Assembly (NCBI RefSeq): GCF_025399195.1
Contig: NW_026252109.1
Location: forward strand, 1-64,000
From: Umbelopsis ramanniana AG
Lineage: Eukaryota; Mucoromycota; Umbelopsidomycetes; Umbelopsidales; Umbelopsidaceae
DNA length: 64,000 nucleotides
Direction of reading: 5' to 3'
This document shows positions 57,876 to 64,000 of this stretch, in pieces. Position 1 is the stretch's first letter. Each line of letters begins with the position of its first letter. The translations under genes and the position numbers were made by a program. Below the pieces are notes generated by a model that worked only from the letters and a program-made list of their open reading frames with translations, did not search any database and was not told the DNA's origin.

Positions 57876-60100
57876 ATGCCAGCTACTTTGAAAAGAAAAT
57901 CTGACGACGAAGGTAATTATTCGCCCGTACTGATCTGCTTGTCCTCACACTATGTCTAACCCGGTGTCCTCCTTATCTAGTGTCTGTCGATTCGACCATG
58001 AGCAACGTTGTAGTCGACAAGAAGGATAAGAAGGAAAAGAAGGAGAAGAAAGAGAAGAAGGAAAAGAAGGAAAAGAAAGAGAAGAAGGAGAAGTCAGAAA
58101 AGAGAAAGCATTCTGATGATAGCAGCAGCGAAAAGAGCAGCAGCAAGAAGGTGAAGACAACCGAAGAAGAAGAAGTAACCACTGTTGTTGTCGATAAAGT
58201 CGCCCAGACGGTCGAGGAAACCACTCCTGCCAGCTCTGAAGATGAAATCCCCGAAAATTTGCGTTTGACCAGCTTCAGACTTTCACCACAGACTATCAAG
58301 AAACTGGAAGCCCGTGGCATCAAGTCCCTTTTCGACATTCAAGCTGCCACCTTTGATCACATCTACGACGGTAACGATATGCTTGCCCGTGCCCGTACTG
58401 GTACTGGTAAGACTCTTGCCTTCGCTCTTCCCATGATTGAGCGTCTCAATTCTGAAGACGACCGTGCCAACACTGGTCGTGGCCGCGCTCCCCGTGTCAT
58501 GGTTCTCTGCCCTACTCGCGATCTTGCCAAGCAAGTGTGCGGTGACTTTGAAACCCTATCTAACTTGAAGACCCTCGCTGTCTATGGTGGTACTCCTTAC
58601 CCTGAGCAAACCCAAGCTTTGCGTGAAGGTGTCGATATCATTGTCGGTACCCCTGGTCGTATCCAGGATCACATCAACTTTGGTAACCTCAAGCTCCATA
58701 ACCTCAAGTTCATCACCTTGGACGAAGCTGATGAGATGTTGGATGTTCGTGGTTTCCAAGATGATATGTTCAAAGTTCTTCAAGTTGTCAAGGACCAAAA
58801 GCAGAACGCCAGAGATTACCAAACCTTGTTGTTCTCTGCCACTGTACCCGAATCTGTTTTGGAGACTATTCAACGCTTCTTGAGACCTGACTATACTCGT
58901 GTCGATCTCATCGGTAACTCCAAGAACCGTACCAACCAGAACATTCGCCACATTGCCATTCCCTCTTCTTATCAATCACGATCCGATATTATTGGCGATG
59001 TCGTCAATGTCTATGGTGGAACTGGTTTGACCTTTATCTTCTGTGCAACCAAGGCTGATGCCAACGAACTTGGTACCCATGAGAAGCTTAAGCAGGATGC
59101 TGCTGTCCTTCACGGTGACATTGCTCAATCTAGCCGTGAATCCACCATGAAGTCTTTCCGTGAGGGCAAGTTCAAGTGCATTATTTGTACCGATGTCCTT
59201 GCTCGTGGATTGGATATTCCTCAAGTCGATTTGGTTATCAATTGCCAACCTCCTAAAGATCCCGAAAGTTATGTCCATCGATCTGGTAGAACTGGTCGTG
59301 CTGGTCGTTCCGGTGTTTGCGTCACTTTCTACAAGCCCAACGAAGAAGGTCTTATCCAATATATTTCCAAGCGCACTGGTGTCAAGTTCGAAACCATGTC
59401 TGCTCCTCGTCCTGAAGACATCATCAAGGCTACCACTGAAGGAGCCATTGAGTCCATCAACAAGGTCAACCCCGATGTCTTGCCCCATTTCACTGCATCC
59501 GCTCAACAGCTGATTGAAGAACACGGTGCTGAGAAGGCTCTTTCCGCTGCATTGGCTTATATTTCTGGTTACCATGAAGGCATTGCCAGCCGCTCACTCC
59601 TTACCTCCCAAGAAGGTTTCGTTACACTTATGTTCACCTTGTCAAATGCCATTCAACACCCTGGCTATGTTCGCAACATCATCTCCCGTGAATTCCCCAA
59701 CTTGGCTTACGAAGATGTTCGTGGTATGCGCATGACCAAGGATATGACCGGTGTGGTCTTCGATGTCTTGTCCAGCAAGGCTGAAATCAGAGAAGAAGAT
59801 GGTGCTCAAGTCATCCTCCTCGCTGGCCGCAAGTGGTTCGATAAGCACAACATCACCATGACTGCTCCAGAGGTTCTTCCTGAACTTGCTGAACGTGATC
59901 GTCGCGATGGTCCTGGAGGCGGTCGCGGTGGTGGTCGTGGTGGTTACGGCGGTGGCAACCGTGGCGGTAATGGCTACGGCGGCGGCGGTGGTGGTGGCTA
60001 TGGTGCTCGTCGTTCTGGAGGCGGCGGTGGTGGTGGTGGCCGAGGTGGTTACTCTGGCGGTAGCCGCGGTGGCTACAAAGGTGGTTACGGTGGTAGATAA
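57876..60100 (+). CDS. DDX21/Gu-type nucleolar DEAD-box RNA helicase with RGG tail
   Basis: A short first exon (MPATLKRKSDDE, 57876 to about 57912) joins exon 2 to give 718 residues. The N-terminus has a KEKK repeat (about 35-65), which suits nucleolar targeting. The helicase core has LARARTGTGKTLAFALP (motif I), VLCPTRDLAKQV (Ia), VGTPGRIQDHI (Ib), LDEADEMLD (II), LLFSATVP (III), ARGLDIPQVDLVINCQPP (V) and YVHRSGRTGRAGRSG (VI). The GUCT domain (VTLMFTLSNAIQHPGYVRNIISREF) is the hallmark of DDX21/DDX50, absent from ordinary yeast DEAD-box proteins. The tail is a long RGG/GGY tract for RNA binding and condensation. In animals the protein acts in rRNA processing and transcription; the same is inferred here. 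Confidence 0.94.
58020..58095. repeat. KEKK-coding tandem repeat inside the helicase gene
   Basis: A GAAGGAAAAGAAGGAGAA-type repeat encoding a long alternation of Lys and Glu. Length may differ between strains. It lies in an intrinsically disordered, lysine-rich segment. Confidence 0.7.
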
Positions 60101-60461
60101 TTTAGACTAGAATCGGCGCTACAGGCGGCGCTTTAGACTCTCTTGAAAAATCCCTGTCTCTTTAACCTCTCTTGTTTCCCCTTCTTTTAATCTCTCTCTC
60201 TACTTTTGCATTTGCTCTCATCATGTATCTATAGATTCCATTTCAATCACCTCTTCTATTGCATTTTTCGACTCTTGCTAGAGCCTTCCGCCTTTTATTT
60301 TTTGTTTGATCGTATGTTGTTATACCAAGACAATAGAGAATACAGTTGTTTTTTATATATACAAGTGTGCAAGTTATTTTTCCACATGTGAGCCTTTGAA
60401 CAGTTTGTTAGCGACACTCTAGATGGCTACTTTCTCATGCATGCAAAAAGAACGATCTATT
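60101..60461. other. Convergent 3' flank
   Basis: Between the stops of the helicase and the fucosidase gene, pyrimidine-rich. No other feature seen. Confidence 0.45.
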
Positions 60462-63054
60462 TCAAGTCGGTGACTGATATGACTCCAACTTGGCCTGCGC
60501 TACGACTTGGGCCACCACAGGTCCTATGGGAGTATAATTTTGCATCCAGACCACTTTGAACACCCAGGCCTCTACATCCGCAACGGTATGAATGCACTGG
60601 TTGGGCACAGAAATGGAAATAGTGTTATCTGCACCTCGAGACCACGCAAGTCCTGCACATGGAGATCCAATATGCTCGATGATATCGCCTTGGGAAATAG
60701 GGATAGGAGACTTGATTCGCAGGGTATTGTTGGGTCGTTTGAGCGTTGTGATGTAGAAGGCATCGGCAGCAGAGGTAAAACGTAGGTCGCCCTCGTCGCT
60801 CGTCACCCACCAGTATGTGGTATTGTAAATCGCCTTACCGTTGACGGCAAGCCATGCGCCAATTCCCCTAAGACTTGCTTGTTGAGGCTCAGATATGCGG
60901 CCCTGAGCATCTGGGCCGACATCCAGAAGCAAATTGCCACCCTTACTGACTGAATCGACTAGTAGTTGGACCATGGAGCTCGCATTTGCATACTGGTCTG
61001 GACTAGTTCCTTGATTGTATCCAAATGAATGAGGATCAATACCTCGAGTGGTTTCCCATTTGCTACAACGTTAGATAAACCGTTAGACATTCATCATGTT
61101 AAAATACATAAAAAGCGGTACCGTTGGGGTACTTACTCGCGAGATGTGACAGCCAGCGTTGAATACTCAGGTGTAGAAAAATCGTTTGCTCTCATACCAC
61201 AACGATCATTGATGGTCACTTCTTGGTTCCTGGCCTCGGCATTATTGAAAAACTTGGCCGCAAAAAACGTGGAATTGTTGACTCCACCGATGTCACACCT
61301 AGGGCAAAATATCAGTCTCATATAAAACATTGGACCAAATTGATATGGTCATACACTCACCAGATAATTTTGAGGTCATATTTCAGATCCACCAATTCGA
61401 GCAACTGTGGAAGCTGCAGCTCATTGACATAGTCTTTGAAGTCTGGACTGCCAGTGTAAGGCACCGATGCGCCTGTATAAGGATTTCGGGGAGTGTGGCC
61501 AAATGCGCCTGTAGTGGGGTAGGCAGAATTATACCATTCCGGCATAGAGACTATGCATTTATGTCAATAATCAATATGATATCCTCTGTTCGGCTGCAAG
61601 CACGAGTTTGGACAACATCACTTACAGTACAAGCCGGCCTTGAGATGACCATACTCTTTCTCTGCAACCTCCAGTACCTCATTGACAAAGTTGCGTTTGG
61701 GTCCCAATGCCACAAAAGATCTATTGCTGACCTTGGTATCCCACAAGGCTATCCCCTCATGATGCTTAGAGGTCAGCACAAAGTAATTGGCGCCACTCGC
61801 AGTGATCAGATCCAGCCATTCTCTAGGGTTGAAAAGCTGCGGCTGGAACAACGGTATGAAGTCATCGTATTCAAAGTGCTTGCCCCACGTTTTGGCGTGG
61901 TATTCGTACGTTTCATCCTGCGGGTGGTTGTAATTACTCCAGTACCATTCGCTGTACATGCCACCTGGTGGGCCCCACGCAGGGACAGAATACAACCCCC
62001 AATGAATGAAGATTCCAAACTTGTCTTGATCAAACCAGCGCGGCGCTTTGTGCTGCGATAAAGATTCCTCGTTAGGTTCCCAAGCATTTATTCCAAGCTG
62101 GAGAGGAATATTCATGGTGATGATCGCTACGTTGCTTCCTTTGATGCTCAACGCTGTAGCCAGGTTCCTTTTACCGAAAAACGAAGTTTGAACGCCAACA
62201 TAGACTGTTCGCTTCTCTCCTCCTTCCAAGACATCCAAAACACCAGGAACAGTGGTGACTACTCCATGACCCAGTACAGACACTTTAACATTGGACCCAT
62301 ATAACCTTCTGGTCCCCGAGTTGTGGATGTCAACCTCGACCATTTGCCAGAGTCGACCGGATTCGTCGGGTATTTTGTTCGCAGTAGCGACGGCATGGGT
62401 GATGGCCAAATCTGTAGCAGAGCTGGCCATTTTACCTGCTGCAGCGAATATATGAAGAAGAGGGTGAAAAGAAGCCACTGGATCTCCCGCTGGTAGCGAG
62501 AGTTTGACAAGGGTTTTGGCTGGGTTGACATATACAGGAAGAGAGTACATGTGGCCATGAGATGGGACGGTGGAGCTGCCTTGGACAATGGTGGAAGTGG
62601 AAAAGGCACTGTAGGCACCTCCAGTTTGCCAGTCGGAAACGACGAACTTTGTGGTATCGCTTGTTCCATCACTGTATACAGCTGTAAGGTTCCCTACCGA
62701 TGGGCCATGACTTGCCGTCACAAGCAGATACAAAGCACCATAGCGTCGCGGCGTCATCGGTATATCTTGACCAAACGCTGCAACGTTGTCATTCCCACCC
62801 ATTCTCAGCTGATACGCCAGACTACCGACTCTAACCAACCCTGCGTTTCGAACTTCTTGCTCGGGAAATGCACCCCCTAGACCATCCAGATTTGCCGGAG
62901 ACCCAGTGTTGCCAATTCCACGGTTATTGAAACTGTCAACCAGGGCTATAGGTGAAAAAATGGAGGCATCGGAAGTGCTAGTGATGACCAAAGGCGATGC
63001 ACCGATGAGTGACAGGCTTAAGACGGTGACATACAGCGTAGCTAGTGTTCGCAT
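60462..63054 (-). CDS. Secreted alpha-L-fucosidase, GH29, with N-terminal beta-rich extension
   Basis: Four exons, roughly 780 residues. The first 20 residues form a signal peptide (MRTLATLYVTVLSLSLIGAS). About 310 residues of Ser/Gly/Val-rich sequence follow, looking like a beta-sandwich accessory region before the catalytic barrel. The barrel starts WFDQDKFGIFIHWGLYSVPAW and has YFVLTSKHHEGIALWD, then GPKRN, then AGLYCSLYSPEWYN and the core LKIIWCDIGGV, where the Asp is the expected nucleophile. SKGGNLLLDVGPDAQGRI and AWLAVNGKAIYNT are the C-terminal family blocks. A C-terminal beta region ends LESYQSPT. It should release alpha-L-fucose from glycans outside the cell. ATG 63054 is the natural start. 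Confidence 0.92.
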
Positions 63055-63666
63055 CTTCGTTATGTATTGGGTGGCGCGGGCTTTATGCAGGGCAGTGACG
63101 ATCGAATCGATTATCCCACGGTTGGAAGGGGATGTAATATGGTATAATCGAGCAGTTTATACAGTCTTTCTCGACCAGTCCAGCGTGAAAGTAGGCAGCA
63201 CGGAATGAAGTCGATGACGCTAAGACAAAAGAAAGGTACGGCGCCGGTACCGCCTTGTTTAATTTGAATACTTCACGCATCCCGTGAATTTGTACGGACA
63301 TCTGAGGTAGTTTACCGTATATGGACGCAGCAGCTGACGACTTGTGTGATTTTATTTAGGCATAAAAACAAGGTAAGGTCACTCTACTCTATCAAGTGGT
63401 GAGGATGCAATAAAGAGATGGAAAAGCACTGGTAATGACAGTCAGTGATGTGCAGACAAATTATAAACAGGTCAGGGCATCAAAAAAGGGGGAAGCAAAT
63501 TTTCTAAGCAAGCAATTTTTAGCCGCCAGCCAGCCACTACGTTTCAAAAATGAAATGTGTGTCGTTCAAACAGGTAAACCGTCGTTATATACAAAAGCGT
63601 TGAAACAGTGACCACGAACACCATGTCATGTCGTCTACTATTCCTAATAAATCAAAAAGGTTTAAA
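63055..63666. other. Intergenic upstream of fucosidase
   Basis: Promoter of the fucosidase gene and 3' flank of the next minus-strand gene. An open frame at 63083-63301 is not supported by a domain. No repeat seen. Confidence 0.45.
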
Positions 63667-64000
63667 TCAAAGTTTGATATATATGCGTCTATAATCCATC
63701 AATGTGGCCACGGGCAATATCATAAGCACCACCCAAAAAAGACTCAGCACAAGACTGTCAAGGCCTTGTGGTAGCCATGATGAAAACATGATAGTTTGCA
63801 TGGCTTGGTAAAGCGGGATACCAGACGGTACGTTGACGGCCCAAAATAAGTTGAGCACCAATTCCGACAAAATATAAATGACCGTACTATTGCGACCACA
63901 GGCCAAGAAAACATAGAGAAGGTAGGATAATGCGCGATAAGCAACGTTGGGGTGAGTGTGGTCAGCCAGACGCTTTATGTCGTAGAGATAAAAGCCGATG
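63667..64000 (-). CDS. Multi-pass membrane protein, possibly HGSNAT-like acyltransferase, 3' end only
   Basis: 111 codons remain open to the window edge and end at 63667. Three or more hydrophobic segments are visible: YLLYVFLACGRNSTVIYILS, ELVLNLFWAVNVPSGIPLYQ, and LDSLVLSLFWVVLMILPVAT, followed by a short basic end (YRRIYIKL). The stretch GRNSTVIYILSELVL compares with the C-terminal membrane region of heparan-alpha-glucosaminide N-acetyltransferase-like proteins (GMNSILLYVGHEVL in that family), so an acyltransferase role is possible. The body of the gene lies outside the window, and this is only a weak family guess. Confidence 0.5.
   Translation of the reverse strand, partial: IGFYLYDIKRLADHTHPNVAYRALSYLLYVFLACGRNSTVIYILSELVLNLFWAVNVPSGIPLYQAMQTIMFSSWLPQGLDSLVLSLFWVVLMILPVATLMDYRRIYIKL

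Noticed and set aside
61330-62061. 243-codon plus-strand frame
   Set aside because: Antisense shadow of the GH29 catalytic domain with no recognisable features.

Overview
This 64 kb window comes from a filamentous fungus, most likely an early-diverging one (Mucoromycota, probably Mucorales). Support: about 20 dense genes with many short (about 45-80 bp) GT-AG introns, short intergenic spaces, a muskelin gene and a GUCT-type DDX21 helicase (both absent from yeast), and a zinc-finger/PD-(D/E)xK-like gene of a type I associate with Mucorales. The assignment is inference; I could not run a search.

Left end (1-5.7 kb) is accessory DNA. It holds a broken tyrosine recombinase whose expected catalytic tyrosine codon reads TAG, a 31-bp tandem repeat array beside an inverted repeat, a seven-exon gene joining two C2H2 fingers to a PD-(D/E)xK-like C-terminus, and a truncated beta-lactamase-family gene. 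The rest is AT-rich and gene-poor.

5.7-15.7 kb is a metabolic block: secreted isochorismatase-like hydrolase, phytanoyl-CoA dioxygenase-like protein, amino-acid permease, intronless sugar isomerase/epimerase, intronless acetolactate decarboxylase and an Old Yellow Enzyme. Several look bacterial in character, so this is the best candidate region for horizontal acquisition. No experiment or phylogeny supports co-function.

17.3-43 kb is core genome: P2-type cation ATPase, UDP-glucose 4-epimerase, a B12D/MLRQ-like complex I small subunit, an F-box/WD-like protein, a TBC Rab-GAP, RBM25-type splicing factor, mitochondrial rhodanese, Vip1/PPIP5K, valyl-tRNA synthetase (divergent from Vip1, 177 bp between ATGs) and a Whi3-like RNA-binding protein.

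43-46.5 kb has a small secreted cysteine-rich protein and a Con-6-type conidiation protein with gene-free flanks. 46.5-64 kb returns to core genes: NUS1 (dolichol synthesis), muskelin, a Zn2Cys6 transcription factor, kynureninase (NAD synthesis), DDX21-like helicase, a GH29 alpha-L-fucosidase, and the 3' end of a multi-pass membrane protein cut by the window edge.

Exon boundaries were worked out by hand from GT/AG and reading phase. No tRNA, rRNA or CRISPR array was recognised.
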